64,000 nucleotides of DNA, taken from the NCBI RefSeq assembly GCF_001590925.1, contig NZ_BCTU01000001.1, positions 124,001 to 188,000 on the forward strand. The letters run 5' to 3'. Within the stretch, counting starts at the first letter, position 1. Each line of letters begins with the position of its first letter. Source of the DNA: Serratia plymuthica NBRC 102599 (lineage in GTDB: Bacteria > Pseudomonadota > Gammaproteobacteria > Enterobacterales > Enterobacteriaceae). Positions 24,311 to 33,767 of the stretch are shown here, in pieces. The notes beneath the pieces were generated by a model. It saw only the letters and a list, made by a program, of their open reading frames with translations, made no database searches and was not told the DNA's origin. The position numbers and the translations under genes were made by a program.

Positions 24311-25255
24311 ATGACCCGATATCTGGCGAGGCGCATTGGGCAGGCGGCGCTGGTGCTGTGGGCGACCTTCACCCTGTCGTTTATCCTGCTGCAGGTGCTG
24401 CCCGGCGATGCGATTCTGATTAAGTTCCAGAACCCGGACATGGGGTTAAGCCCGGCGCAAATCGCCGATATGCGCGCCGCTTATGGGGCCAACGTCTCGC
24501 TGTGGCAGCAGTATTTGCACGCGCTGGGCAACGTGCTGCGTGGCGATCTGGGTTACTCGATTCAGGCAGGCGTGCCGGTCACCGATCTGCTGGCCACCAA
24601 CCTGCCCGCCACGCTGCAACTGGCGGTGCTGGGCTTCTCGCTGGCGCTGCTCCTGGCGCTGGCGATTGCCTTTCTCTCCAATTTGAGCGGTTTCGGCGGG
24701 TTGAGATCGGCGTTGCAATCGCTGCCCTCGTTGTTTGTCTCGGTGCCCACCTTCTGGTTGGGCATCGTGTTGATCCAGGTCTTTTCATTCCAGCTCAAGT
24801 TGATCCCGGTGATCAACCCGGGCGAGTGGGAAGGGTTGATTCTGCCGATCGTGACGCTGGCGGTACCCATCTCCGCCCCGCTGGCGCAGATCCTGATCCG
24901 CAGTATCGATCAGGTCCAGACCCAGCCGTTTGTCGCCGTGGCGCGCGCCAAAGGCGCCAGCCGCAGCGGGGTGTTGTGGCGGCATGTGGCGCGCAACGCC
25001 ATGCTGCCCGCGCTGACCATCGCCGGCATTTTGTTCGGCGAGCTGATCGCCGGGGCGCTGATCACCGAAACCGTGTTTGGCCGCAGCGGGCTGGGGCAAC
25101 TGACACTTCAGGCGGTGCTTAATCAAGACGTGGCGGTGTTGCAGGCGATTGTGGTGATTTCCGCCGCCGCCTTCGTCACCATCAACCTGCTGGTGGATCT
25201 GCTGTTCCCGCTGCTGGATCCCCGATTGAAAACGCAAACAGGAGCCGCCGTATGA
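24311..25255 (+). CDS. ABC transporter permease, DppB type
   Basis: The 314-residue inner-membrane protein has six helices and the DppB/OppB features RRIGQAALVLWATFTLSF, LPGDA near residue 37 and the EAA loop ARAKGASRSGVLWRHVARNA around residue 212. It follows the binding-protein gene after 10 bases with a perfect GGAGG ribosome site, and overlaps the next permease gene by 4 bases (ATGA). Confidence 0.92.
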   Translation: MTRYLARRIGQAALVLWATFTLSFILLQVLPGDAILIKFQNPDMGLSPAQIADMRAAYGANVSLWQQYLHALGNVLRGDLGYSIQAGVPVTDLLATNLPATLQLAVLGFSLALLLALAIAFLSNLSGFGGLRSALQSLPSLFVSVPTFWLGIVLIQVFSFQLKLIPVINPGEWEGLILPIVTLAVPISAPLAQILIRSIDQVQTQPFVAVARAKGASRSGVLWRHVARNAMLPALTIAGILFGELIAGALITETVFGRSGLGQLTLQAVLNQDVAVLQAIVVISAAAFVTINLLVDLLFPLLDPRLKTQTGAAV

Positions 25256-26142
25256 GCAGTATCTCCTTTGAAAAAGCGACCGTGCCGGAACGCGATCTGG
25301 CCGGGCTGGAAAGCGAAGGCACTTTACCGGCCAGCCGCCCGCGCCGCCGCAGGCGCGTACCGGTGACGCTGTTGCTGGCCTGGGCGGTGATCGCCATCGC
25401 GGTGCTGTGGGCGCTGGCGCCGCAGCTATTTACTGCCTACAGCGGCACCGAGGGCATTGCCGGCGCGCAGCGGCTGGCGCCGGGCGGGACACACTGGCTG
25501 GGCACCGATCAATTGGGGCGCGATCTTTACGCACGCATTGTTTATGGCGCTTCGCAAACGCTGTCCGCCGCGCTGGTGGCGGTGGCGCTGGGCTTGTTGC
25601 TGGGTACCGCGCTCGGGCTGATTGCCGGTGCGGTGGGCGGCGTGGCGGACGATGCGGTCATGCGCCTGGTCGATGTGCTGCTGTCGATTCCCGGCCTGCT
25701 GTTGTCGCTAAGCATCATTATCCTGCTGGGGTTTGGCACGGTGAACGCCGCCATCGCCGTCGGGATCACCTCGGTCGCCAATTTCGCCCGCCTGGCGCGC
25801 GCGGAAGTGGTGCGGGTGCGGCACAGCGATTACGTCGAGGCGGCCTATGGCAGTGGCGGCACCTTTTGGGCGGTGCTGTGGCGGCACATTCTGCCGAACT
25901 CGCTGACCTCGGTGATTGCCTTCTCGGCGCTGCAATTCGGCAGCGCCATTCTGGCGATCGCCACCCTGAGCTTCCTCGGCTACGGCACGCCGCCGCCAAC
26001 GCCGGAGTGGGGGCTGTTGATCGCCGAAGGGCGCAACTACATTTCCACCGCTTGGTGGCTGACCACTTTCCCCGGTTTGGCGGTGGTGGCGGTGGTGCTG
26101 GCGGCTAACCGCATCAGCCGCGCGCTGGCGAGGACGCACTGA
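25252..26142 (+). CDS. ABC transporter permease, DppC type
   Basis: The 296-residue inner-membrane protein has an arginine-rich cytoplasmic start (ASRPRRRRRVPV), the DppC motif LGTDQLGRDLYARIVYGA (about residue 82) and the EAA loop EAAYGSGGTFWAVLWRHILPN. It pairs with the DppB-type permease. Its TGA overlaps the ATPase start by one base (TGATG). Confidence 0.92.
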   Translation: MSSISFEKATVPERDLAGLESEGTLPASRPRRRRRVPVTLLLAWAVIAIAVLWALAPQLFTAYSGTEGIAGAQRLAPGGTHWLGTDQLGRDLYARIVYGASQTLSAALVAVALGLLLGTALGLIAGAVGGVADDAVMRLVDVLLSIPGLLLSLSIIILLGFGTVNAAIAVGITSVANFARLARAEVVRVRHSDYVEAAYGSGGTFWAVLWRHILPNSLTSVIAFSALQFGSAILAIATLSFLGYGTPPPTPEWGLLIAEGRNYISTAWWLTTFPGLAVVAVVLAANRISRALARTH

Positions 26143-27817
26143 TGAGCATTCAAACCGCATTGCAACGGGCCGCCGCCACGCCGGTGCTGGAGCTGGACAA
26201 GGTGTCCATCGCCTATCAGGAGGCGGCCGGCAGCCGCCGGGTGGTACACGACGTTTCGTTCTCGATCCAACCGGGTGAGGTGGTGGCGCTGGTCGGTGAG
26301 TCCGGCTCGGGCAAGACCACCACCGCGCAGGCGATCATTGGCTTGCTGACGGAAAACGGCCGTCTGGAGCAGGGGGCAATCCGCCTCAACGGCACCGACA
26401 TTACCCACTGGTCGTCACGCCGACTGGATGCGGTGCGCGGTGCGCAAATCAGCCTGATCCCGCAAGACCCTTCCAGCTCGCTTAACCCGGTAAAAACCAT
26501 CGGCGAGCAGGTGGCGGAGATCGTCAATATTCACCGCCGCTTGCCGCGCAAGCAGGTGCAGCAGCGGGGGTGGTGGAACTGTTGACCCGGGTTGGCCTGA
26601 CGCACCCGGAGCTGCGGGTGCGGCAGTATCCGCACGAGCTTTCCGGCGGCATGAAACAGCGGGTGCTGATCGCTATCGCCATTGCGTTGCAGCCGGCGCT
26701 GATCATCGCCGATGAGCCCACCAGCGCGCTGGACGTCACGGTGCAGAAACGCATTCTTGATCTGATCGACGAGCTGCGGCAGGAATTCGGCACCGCGGTA
26801 TTACTGGTGACCCACGATCTGGCGGTGGCGGCGGAGCGCGCCGATCGGCTGCTGGTGTTTCGCCACGGCCGGGTGCAGGAACAGGGCGTGACCGCCGAGG
26901 TGCTGCGTGCCCCCGCCAGCGACTATACCCGCCGGCTGTTTGCCGATGTGCCTTCGTTGGCCGGCGGCGCCGCGCCGCAGCTAAACCTTGGCACGCAAGC
27001 GCCGGCGATCCAGGTTAACGGGTTGGTGAAAGATTTTCGTCTGGCCGGCTCCGGCGGCAAAAGCTACCGCGCGCTGGATCAGGTTTCTTTCAGTGTGCAG
27101 AGCGGCACTACTCATGCGCTGGTGGGGGAATCCGGCTCCGGCAAGACCACGCTGGCACGCTGCCTGCTCGGTTTTCAGCGGCCGGACGCCGGGCAAATCA
27201 TTATCGACGGCACCGATTTCACCCGGCTGAAGGGGGAAGCGCTGCGCCAGTTCCGCCGCCGCATCCAACTGGTGTATCAGAACCCCTTCGGTTCGCTCGA
27301 TCCTTCGCAGACGCTGTATCAGGTCATTGAAGAGCCGCTGCTGAACTTCGAACCCTTGGGCAAAGCCGAGCGCTATCGTCGGGTGCGTGAGCTGTTTGAA
27401 CGGGTGGCGCTGCCGGACGATCTGCTTGGCCGCAAGCCGCGCGAGCTGTCCGGCGGCCAACGCCAGCGGGTGGCTATCGCCCGCGCACTGGTGTTGCAGC
27501 CAAGGGTCCTGGTGCTGGACGAAGCCACTTCGGCGCTGGACGTGACGGTGCAGGCGCAGATCCTGCGCTTGCTTCAGGATTTGCAGCAAGCGTTGGGGCT
27601 GACCTATTTGTTTATCTCGCATGACCTGGCGACGGTGCGGCAGATTTCGCACAGCGTATCGGTGTTGCACCGTGGGCAGCAGGTGGACGGTGGCGCGACC
27701 CGCGACCTGTTCGCCATGCCGGGCAGCGATTACACCCGCCAGCTGATTGAGGCCATTCCCGGCCGCCAAGGGTATGCCGCACAGCCAAAGAATGAGGACG
27801 CGTTCCATGAGCAGTAA
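26142..27817 (+). pseudogene. Double ABC ATPase (DppD-DppF fusion) with a frameshift
   Basis: Two nucleotide-binding domains are encoded in tandem. The first has Walker A GESGSGKTTTA (about residue 47) and, after the break, LSGGMKQR and ADEPTSALD. The second has GESGSGKTTLA, LSGGQRQR and LDEATSALD. The reading frame breaks at a run of five Gs (26566-26570): frame 1 ends at 26585 with RGWWNC, while frame 2 continues as VVELLTRVGL. Three or six Gs would restore a single protein of about 558 residues. As written, the first ATPase lacks its signature and Walker B. It may be a real lesion, a phase-variable tract or a sequencing error. Confidence 0.8.
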
Positions 27818-28853
27818 GAGACTTGGTTTTTTCACCCGGTTGTTGGATCAGGGCAGCGCGCAACAGCGTTACCGGCTGGCGACCGAACAGATTGTGCATG
27901 CCGAACGGGCCGGGTTTGATACCGCCTGGGTGGCGCAACACCACTTCCATGAGGATGAGGGCGGCCTGCCTTCACCGCTGGTGTTTTTGGCGCAGGTGGC
28001 GGCGCGTACCCGCCATATTCGGTTGGGCACCGGGGTTATCACGCTGCCGATGGAATCGGCAATTCGCGTGGCGGAAGACACCGCGGTGCTGGATCTGTTG
28101 TCCGACGGCCGGCTGGAGGTTGGCATTGCCGCCGGCGGCACCCCGTCCTCGTTCAGCGCCTTCGGGTTCGATGCCCAACAGCGCAACGCGGTGTTTGCCG
28201 ATAACCTCGATACCCTGCTGCGGGCCTGGCGCGGCGAGGCGTTGGGCGGCGAGGATAACCGCTTGTATCCGGCAGCGCCGCAGTTGGCGCGGCGCGTCTG
28301 GCAAGCCACTTTCTCGGTGGAAGGCGGCGAGCGCGCAGGGCGGGCCGGTGATGGCCTGATGCTGTCGCGCACTCAACCCCGCCCGGCGGATACGCCGGAT
28401 TTGCCGCTGGACGCGTTGCAAAACCCGATTATCGACGCCTATCTGGCGGCGCTGCCGCCCGGCATAGCGCCGCGCATCATGGGCTCGCGCACGGCGTTTG
28501 TCACCGACCACAGCCAGCAGGCGCGTGACTTCGCCGCACAGGGGCTTGGGCGGGGGCTGGAACGCCTGCGCGCCAGCGGCCACCGGCCGTCCGATGAATC
28601 ACTCGACGGATTGATTCGCGCCTTTGACGTGCACCTGGGCACGACGGATCAGGTTATTGCCTCGCTGCAACAAGACAGCGCGCTGGCACGGGTGACCGAT
28701 CTGGCGTTTCAGGTGCATTCGATCGACCCGCCGCACGCCCATGTGCTGCGTTCGATCGAGCTGATCGCCCGCCATGTTGCTCCGGAACTGGGCTGGCAAC
28801 GCCGCAATCCCGCTTCCATCTCCCACGAACATCACGCTGAGGAAAAGGTATGA
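27807..28853 (+). CDS. Luciferase-like FMN-dependent monooxygenase
   Basis: The 348-residue protein is a bacterial-luciferase-type TIM barrel: RLGFFTRLLDQG, AERAGFDTAWVAQHHFHEDEGG, RLGTGVITLPMESAIRVAEDTAVLDLLSDGR (in parts) and GDGLMLSRTQ. It would use reduced FMN and oxygen, so it needs a flavin reductase. I chose the ATG at 27807; it overlaps the ATPase end by 11 bases. The gene is coupled by ATGA to the CMD protein. Sequence and setting fit the KPN_01858-like group; the substrate is unknown but is presumably what the ABC transporter imports. Confidence 0.85.
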   Translation: MSSKRLGFFTRLLDQGSAQQRYRLATEQIVHAERAGFDTAWVAQHHFHEDEGGLPSPLVFLAQVAARTRHIRLGTGVITLPMESAIRVAEDTAVLDLLSDGRLEVGIAAGGTPSSFSAFGFDAQQRNAVFADNLDTLLRAWRGEALGGEDNRLYPAAPQLARRVWQATFSVEGGERAGRAGDGLMLSRTQPRPADTPDLPLDALQNPIIDAYLAALPPGIAPRIMGSRTAFVTDHSQQARDFAAQGLGRGLERLRASGHRPSDESLDGLIRAFDVHLGTTDQVIASLQQDSALARVTDLAFQVHSIDPPHAHVLRSIELIARHVAPELGWQRRNPASISHEHHAEEKV

Positions 28854-29959
28854 CAACCGCATTGAACACTGAAGATCTGCTGGCGACGCTGGCGGAGATC
28901 GTGCCCGGTTCGGCATTGGCGCAGGCCAGAGCGACGCGGCAGGCGGCGACAGGCGCCATTCAGGCCAGCTATCAGGCGCTGTTTGCTCCCGCCGACGCCG
29001 GGGATTTTCCGCCGGCGCAGCGGCTGCTGATCGCCCAGTGCATCAGCGAATGGCAGGCCGACCAGCCATTGGCCGCACACTACGCGGCGTTGCTGGAACA
29101 GCAGGGCGGTGCACCGGCCGGCCCGCGTTGGCAGGCGGCGCTGGCTCATGCCGAACGGCTGGCGTTCAAGCCCGCCAGCGCCGACGCTCAGCATTTGCAG
29201 GGGTTGCAACAGGCCGGTTGGTCGCTGGACGATATCGTCACGCTGTCGCAACTGATCGCGTTTGTCAGCTTCCAAAGCCGCCTGCTGACCGGTTACCGGC
29301 TGCTGGGCGACAAACCTGTTGAGGTGACCGGCACCCCGGTCAGGGCCGGCGCTTGGCGTACCGACCCCGTTACCTTGAGCGGCCGCCATGCGCCGCCGGT
29401 GTTTACCCGCCAGGAACTGGGGTGGGAACCCTGGATCGCCGCCAAGCCGCTGGCGGAGTTTGATGAGCCGGGCCAGGCGTTGTTGACGCGTTTCGGCCAT
29501 AGCGATTCGGATTATTTCCGCCTGCTGGCGCGCAATCATCCGGTGCTGGAACAGCGCACGCTGGCGGACAGGGCGATTTTCTATACCCCCGGCGGGCTGG
29601 AGCGTAAAGATCGCGAACTGGCGGCGACGGTGGCCAGCAAGGTCAACGGTTGCATCTATTGCGCTTCGGTACATGCGCGCAAGGCAGCGCAACTGTCGAA
29701 ACAAACGGAAGAGGTGCAGCGTCTGCTGGACGTAGCGCCGGGCGGCGTACTGAGTGAGGGGCAAGGGGATCGCTGGCGGGCGCAGATTGATTTTGCCGCC
29801 GCGCTGTCCGCCACGCCGCCGCAGGCTGAAGCCCGGCATCTGGCAGCGCTGCGCGAGCAGGGGCTGGACGAACTGGCGCTGTTGGATCTGGTGCAATCAA
29901 CGGCGTTCTTTGCCTGGGCTAACCGGCTGATGCTGACCCTTGGCGAACCCTATGTCTGA
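28850..29959 (+). CDS. Two-part CMD/alkylhydroperoxidase-domain protein
   Basis: The 369-residue protein seems to join two AhpD/CMD-like halves that are separate proteins in some bacteria (the Avi_7170 and Avi_7169 type groups). The second half has the redox motif C-x2-C-x3-H in VNGCIYCASVHARKAAQ (about residues 263-279); the first half (about 1-180) lacks these cysteines. Such domains reduce peroxides or act as disulfide partners. Last gene of the transporter-monooxygenase operon; a palindromic repeat follows at once. Confidence 0.82.
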   Translation: MTTALNTEDLLATLAEIVPGSALAQARATRQAATGAIQASYQALFAPADAGDFPPAQRLLIAQCISEWQADQPLAAHYAALLEQQGGAPAGPRWQAALAHAERLAFKPASADAQHLQGLQQAGWSLDDIVTLSQLIAFVSFQSRLLTGYRLLGDKPVEVTGTPVRAGAWRTDPVTLSGRHAPPVFTRQELGWEPWIAAKPLAEFDEPGQALLTRFGHSDSDYFRLLARNHPVLEQRTLADRAIFYTPGGLERKDRELAATVASKVNGCIYCASVHARKAAQLSKQTEEVQRLLDVAPGGVLSEGQGDRWRAQIDFAAALSATPPQAEARHLAALREQGLDELALLDLVQSTAFFAWANRLMLTLGEPYV

Positions 29960-30083
29960 TACCCTTTATCTTTCAAGCTGCAGCGTTGTTGGCTGCGTAC
30001 GCGCGCCCCAGTCACTTACTTGAGTAAGCTCCTGGGAACCCACGTACTTGCCGCCTAGCTGCAACTCGAGATCTATCGGGTAT
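29959..30083. repeat. Imperfect palindromic intergenic repeat
   Basis: The left end ATACCCTTTATCTTTCAAGC and right end read in reverse ATACCCGATAGATCTCGAGT are imperfect inverted copies, continuing inward as GCTGCAGC against GTTGCAGC. The middle contains CTTACTTGAGTAAG, itself a perfect palindrome. About 125 bases long, it has the look of the mobile intergenic repeats scattered in Serratia and Yersinia genomes. It fills most of the gap between two convergent genes and may end both transcripts. Confidence 0.65.
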
Positions 30084-30112
30084 ATAGCGCCGAGTTCTTC
30101 AGCAATAGTGGT

Positions 30113-32020
30113 TTACATCGGCCACACCGCATCGCGCACGGTGATCGCTCTGGGCAGCAGGCCCAGGGCGTAAAACCGGTCGGCAATGCTTTGTTGTTCG
30201 CGGATCACCTGGACATTCATGGCGCGGGTTTCATGGCTGCGGCGCGACAACGCCAGCTCAAGCGAGGCCGGTGGCAACCCCAGTTCGCTGGAGAGATAAC
30301 GCGCCGCTTCAACCGGATGCTCGGCAATGTAGCGGCCGGTATTTTGCAGCGCCAGCATCACCTGCTGGAGCAGATCGCTCGACTGCTCGGCAAAGCGACG
30401 TCTCGCCAGATAGAACTGCTGATTCAGCACCCGCTGCGTGCCGTCGGCGATCACCCGCAATTCCCCCGAACGCTGCGCGTCGCTGAGCAACGGATCCCAC
30501 ATCATCCAGGCGTCTACCGCCTGATAGTCGGTCGCCGACAGCGGATACTTCGGCGGCGCGTAGACTATGCGTACGTCGCTTAGCGCCAGCCCTTGCTCGT
30601 CGAGCATCTGCACCAGTAAATAGTGGACGTTGGAGCCTTTGTTGACCGCGATGCGCTTGCCGCGCAGATCGGCGGCGCTGCGGATCGGGCTGTCGTTCGG
30701 GACTACCATCGCCACGCTTTGCGGCGCCGGCGGTTCATAGGCCACATAGACCATGCCATGCCCTTGAGCCTGGGCGAAAATCGGCGGTACCTCGCCGGTG
30801 GTGCCGAAATCGATCTCGTCGTTGTTCAGTGCATGCAACAGCTGTGGCCCGGCGGGGAACTCGCTCCACAGGATGCTAATGTGCCGGTCGGCGAAACGCT
30901 GCTCCAGGCTTTGCCGCGCTTTGAGCACCCCGAGATTGCCGAATTTCTGATAGCCGATACGCAACTGTTGTTCCTGCTGCGGCCAGGCGGCGGGAGGCGA
31001 AACGGCGGTAGAGGCGGCGCGGCGGCGCGGCTTGATCAACCCGAGATGCGCCAGGTGGGTGCGCAGCGTGTTGCGGCTGATGCCAAGCAGCATGGCGGTT
31101 TGCAACTGGTTGCCGTCGCTGGCCTCGAAGGCGCTGCGCACCAGCGAGTTCAGTACCCGCTGATAGAGCTGCGTGGTGTCCCCTTGCAACTGGCGGCGCA
31201 TAAAGTGCCCGATTGCGTCATCACCGGCGATGCCGGCATCTTGCAGGTTTTGATTTAGCCGCAGCTGGTGGGGGGCGATCAGCGCATCTTTGCTCAGCAG
31301 CACGGCGTTGTGCAGGGTATTTTCCAGTTCACGCACGTTGCCCGGCCAGTGGTAATCCAGCAGCGCCTGCAGGGTTTCTGGTGCCAGCCGCAGCCGTGGC
31401 CGCCCCAACCGCTGGCCGTACAGAGTAAGAAAATGCTGGGCCAGCACCGGAATATCGTCCGGCCGTTGGCGCAGCGGCGGCAGCGTAACTGCGGCTACGT
31501 TGAGCCGATAATAGAGGTCTTCGCGAAACAAGCGCTCGCGGATCGCGTTGGCCAAATCCACATGGGTGGCGGCAATCACCCGCACATTTACCTTCAGCGC
31601 CTTGCGCGAACCGACGCGGGTGATCTCCCGTTCCTGCAATACCCGCAACAGTTTTACCTGTAATGGCAGGCTCAACTCGCCTATTTCATCCAGCAGCAGG
31701 GTGCCGCCTTCCGCCGCCTCGAACCACCCCTGATGGGTGCTGGTGGCGCCGGTAAAGGCGCCTTTCTCATGGCCGAACAGCTCGGCCTCGGCGAGGCTTT
31801 CGGTCAGCGCGCCGCAGTTCACCGCCAAAAACGGCTGATGACGGCGCAGGCTGTTGTGGTGCAGATAGCGCGCCACCACCTCCTTGCCGGTGCCGGTTTC
31901 ACCGACGATCAGCACTGTGGCTTCGGTCGGCGCCAGCCGGTCCAGCACGCTTTGAAAGGCGATCGACGCCGGGTCGATCAGCACCGGTTTGTCTGGCGCA
32001 TAGGGTTGCGGGTTATGCAT
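30113..32020 (-). CDS. Sigma-54 activator fused to an SsuA-like binding domain
   Basis: The 635-residue protein starts directly with an AAA+ sigma-54 activator domain: Walker A GETGTGKE (40-47), the sigma-54 contact loop GAFTGA (87-92), Walker B LLLDEIG (108-114). A Fis-type HTH follows at about 302-325 (LQTAMLLGISRNTLRTHL). Residues about 352-610 resemble the periplasmic aliphatic-sulfonate binders SsuA/TauA (GYQKFGNLGVLKARQSLEQ, DFGTTGEVPPIFAQA, LRGKRIAVNKGSNVHY, VDAWMMWDP), but without a signal peptide, so ligand would be sensed in the cytoplasm. Divergent from the ssuD-like gene, which has a -24/-12 promoter. Confidence 0.88.
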   Translation of the reverse strand: MHNPQPYAPDKPVLIDPASIAFQSVLDRLAPTEATVLIVGETGTGKEVVARYLHHNSLRRHQPFLAVNCGALTESLAEAELFGHEKGAFTGATSTHQGWFEAAEGGTLLLDEIGELSLPLQVKLLRVLQEREITRVGSRKALKVNVRVIAATHVDLANAIRERLFREDLYYRLNVAAVTLPPLRQRPDDIPVLAQHFLTLYGQRLGRPRLRLAPETLQALLDYHWPGNVRELENTLHNAVLLSKDALIAPHQLRLNQNLQDAGIAGDDAIGHFMRRQLQGDTTQLYQRVLNSLVRSAFEASDGNQLQTAMLLGISRNTLRTHLAHLGLIKPRRRAASTAVSPPAAWPQQEQQLRIGYQKFGNLGVLKARQSLEQRFADRHISILWSEFPAGPQLLHALNNDEIDFGTTGEVPPIFAQAQGHGMVYVAYEPPAPQSVAMVVPNDSPIRSAADLRGKRIAVNKGSNVHYLLVQMLDEQGLALSDVRIVYAPPKYPLSATDYQAVDAWMMWDPLLSDAQRSGELRVIADGTQRVLNQQFYLARRRFAEQSSDLLQQVMLALQNTGRYIAEHPVEAARYLSSELGLPPASLELALSRRSHETRAMNVQVIREQQSIADRFYALGLLPRAITVRDAVWPM

Positions 32021-32107
32021 TGGGCGGCTCCAGGCTTGGCCGAGGCTAACGGAGAAAAAATCTTATCCCAGCAGGGCGCCAACGGCGAGGGGAGCCAAAG
32101 CGCGGGG

Positions 32108-32145
32108 TGCTGCAAAAGCAGCAGTTCATCAGCAACGGTTGTTGC
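32108..32145. promoter_or_regulatory. Candidate activator-binding inverted repeats
   Basis: TGCTGC-AAAA-GCAGCA (32108-32123) and GCAAC-GGTT-GTTGC (32132-32145) are two perfect inverted repeats placed 75-110 bases upstream of the sigma-54 promoter, the usual place for enhancer sites of a Fis-type activator. Confidence 0.5.
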
Positions 32146-32218
32146 CAATGCAGCAGTTTTACTCGCGCTGTAAATCTACAACCGGATGATTTTAAACAAC
32201 TAAAAAATCCCACGACGC

Positions 32219-32234
32219 TGGCATGCATCCTGCT
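32219..32234 (+). promoter_or_regulatory. Sigma-54 (-24/-12) promoter of the ssuD-like gene
   Basis: TGGCATGCATCCTGCT has GG and GC with exactly 10 bases between them and agrees with TGGCAC-N5-TTGC at most positions. It lies 70 bases before the ATG and next to a sigma-54 activator gene. Confidence 0.7.
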
Positions 32235-32303
32235 AACAGATTTATAACCAAAGGGTAATTTTCTATCGATAAAAACCAGGAATGGTTATATGGGAAAGGC
32301 ATA

Positions 32304-33458
32304 ATGACTGAGTCCGTGAAAGAGAATATTAACGTTTTCTGGTTCCTGCCGACCCACGGCGACGGCCGTTACCTCGGCACCGCCCAAGGAGGGCGGCCGG
32401 TGGATTTACCCTACCTGCAACAAGTGGCGCTGGCCGCCGACAATCTGGGGTATTACGGCGTGCTGATCCCCACCGGCAAGAGCTGCGAAGATTCCTGGTT
32501 GGTGGCGGCGGCATTGGCGCCGATCACCCGCCGTTTGCGCTATCTGGTGGCGGTAAGGCCAGGTTTGCAGCCGCCGAGCCTGGCTGCGCGCATGGCGGCG
32601 ACACTGGACCGGCTGTCCGAGGGGCGGCTGTTGATCAACGTGGTCACCGGCGGCGATCCGGTGGAGAACAAGGGCGACGGCATTTTTCTTAGCCACGCAG
32701 AGCGCTATGAGGTGACGCAGGAGTTTCTCGAGGTCTACCAGCGCTTAATGAAGGGCGAAAAGGTTGATTTTGCAGGCAAGCACATTCGTGTCGAAGGCGC
32801 GGAACTGCTGTTCCCGCCGGTGCAGGAAAACGGCCCGCCGCTCTATTTCGGCGGTTCCTCCGAAGAGGCTATCGGTATCGCCGCCAACCAGATAGACACC
32901 TATCTCACCTGGGGCGAGCCGCTGGAGCAGGTGGCGGAGAAACTGGCGGTGGTACGCCAACGCGCCGAACAACAGGGGCGCAAGCTCAACTACGGCATTC
33001 GCCTGCACGTCATCGTGCGCGAGACGGAAGAGGAGGCCTGGGCCGCCGCCGATCGGTTGATAAGCCATCTGGACGAAGGCACCATTGCCGCCGCGCAGAA
33101 AATTTTTGCGCGCATGGATTCCACCGGGCAAAAACGCATGAGCGCATTGCACGGCGGCTCGCGGGACGATCTGCGCATCGGCCCTAACCTGTGGGCCGGC
33201 GTCGGCCTGGTGCGCGGCGGTGCCGGCACCGCGCTGGTGGGTAATCCGCAGCAGGTGGCGGAGCGCATTCTCGAGTATCGGCAGCTTGGTATCGACAACT
33301 TTATCCTTTCCGGCTACCCGCACCTTGAAGAGGCCCATCGCTTCGCCGAACTGGTGATGCCGCTGCTGCCGCTGGCGCAGCCGTTGAACCCGACGGCGCG
33401 TACGGTGAATACCGGCCCGTTCGGGGAAACCATCGGCGGCGACAAACGGCCAGCCTGA
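32304..33458 (+). CDS. ssuD: SsuD-like FMNH2-dependent alkanesulfonate monooxygenase
   Basis: The 384-residue protein closely follows Ssu[32 protein letters not shown] (with the conserved Cys), [37 protein letters not shown] and [11 protein letters not shown] at the end. SsuD releases sulfite from alkanesulfonates using FMNH2 and O2, giving sulfur when sulfate is short. The partner genes ssuE and ssuABC are not beside it. Expression probably depends on sigma-54 and the activator at 30113. A good terminator follows at 33537. Confidence 0.88.
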   Translation: MTESVKENINVFWFLPTHGDGRYLGTAQGGRPVDLPYLQQVALAADNLGYYGVLIPTGKSCEDSWLVAAALAPITRRLRYLVAVRPGLQPPSLAARMAATLDRLSEGRLLINVVTGGDPVENKGDGIFLSHAERYEVTQEFLEVYQRLMKGEKVDFAGKHIRVEGAELLFPPVQENGPPLYFGGSSEEAIGIAANQIDTYLTWGEPLEQVAEKLAVVRQRAEQQGRKLNYGIRLHVIVRETEEEAWAAADRLISHLDEGTIAAAQKIFARMDSTGQKRMSALHGGSRDDLRIGPNLWAGVGLVRGGAGTALVGNPQQVAERILEYRQLGIDNFILSGYPHLEEAHRFAELVMPLLPLAQPLNPTARTVNTGPFGETIGGDKRPA

Positions 33459-33767
33459 TGATCAAGGCGGCGTGATGGCCGCGTGCGCAATACCCCAATA
33501 CCCCAATTCCCTCAGGGTTAAGCCCCCAATCTCATTCTGCGGCAGCGCTTTCTGCCGCAGTTTTATCTTTCAAAAAGAGAATAATTACGTTTCCCTGCAT
33601 TTTTTTAACCTGGGTTACAAATGCACACATCTCTTATCTCTATCGTGACGAATAATTCAAATTGATAAAATTGCCCACTGTAATAAATGCTCAGATACTC
33701 GGGTTTTGAGTTGGCGTAATTAAAATAAGAGCAATCAGCTCAGATGCCAATGCATTGACCAGGGGAA
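33459..33767. other. Intergenic region before the LPS locus
   Basis: Apart from the terminator at 33537-33565 this 309-base gap is AT-rich, as expected of a promoter for the LPS genes. I see no RfaH ops element (GGCGGTAG) and no gene. Confidence 0.5.
33537..33565 (+). terminator. Rho-independent terminator after ssuD-like gene
   Basis: CTGCGGCAG and CTGCCGCAG pair perfectly (9 base pairs) around CGCTTT, followed by TTTTA. Confidence 0.85.

Noticed and set aside
33459-33767. Search for an RfaH ops/JUMPstart element before the LPS genes
   Set aside because: GGCGGTAG is absent.
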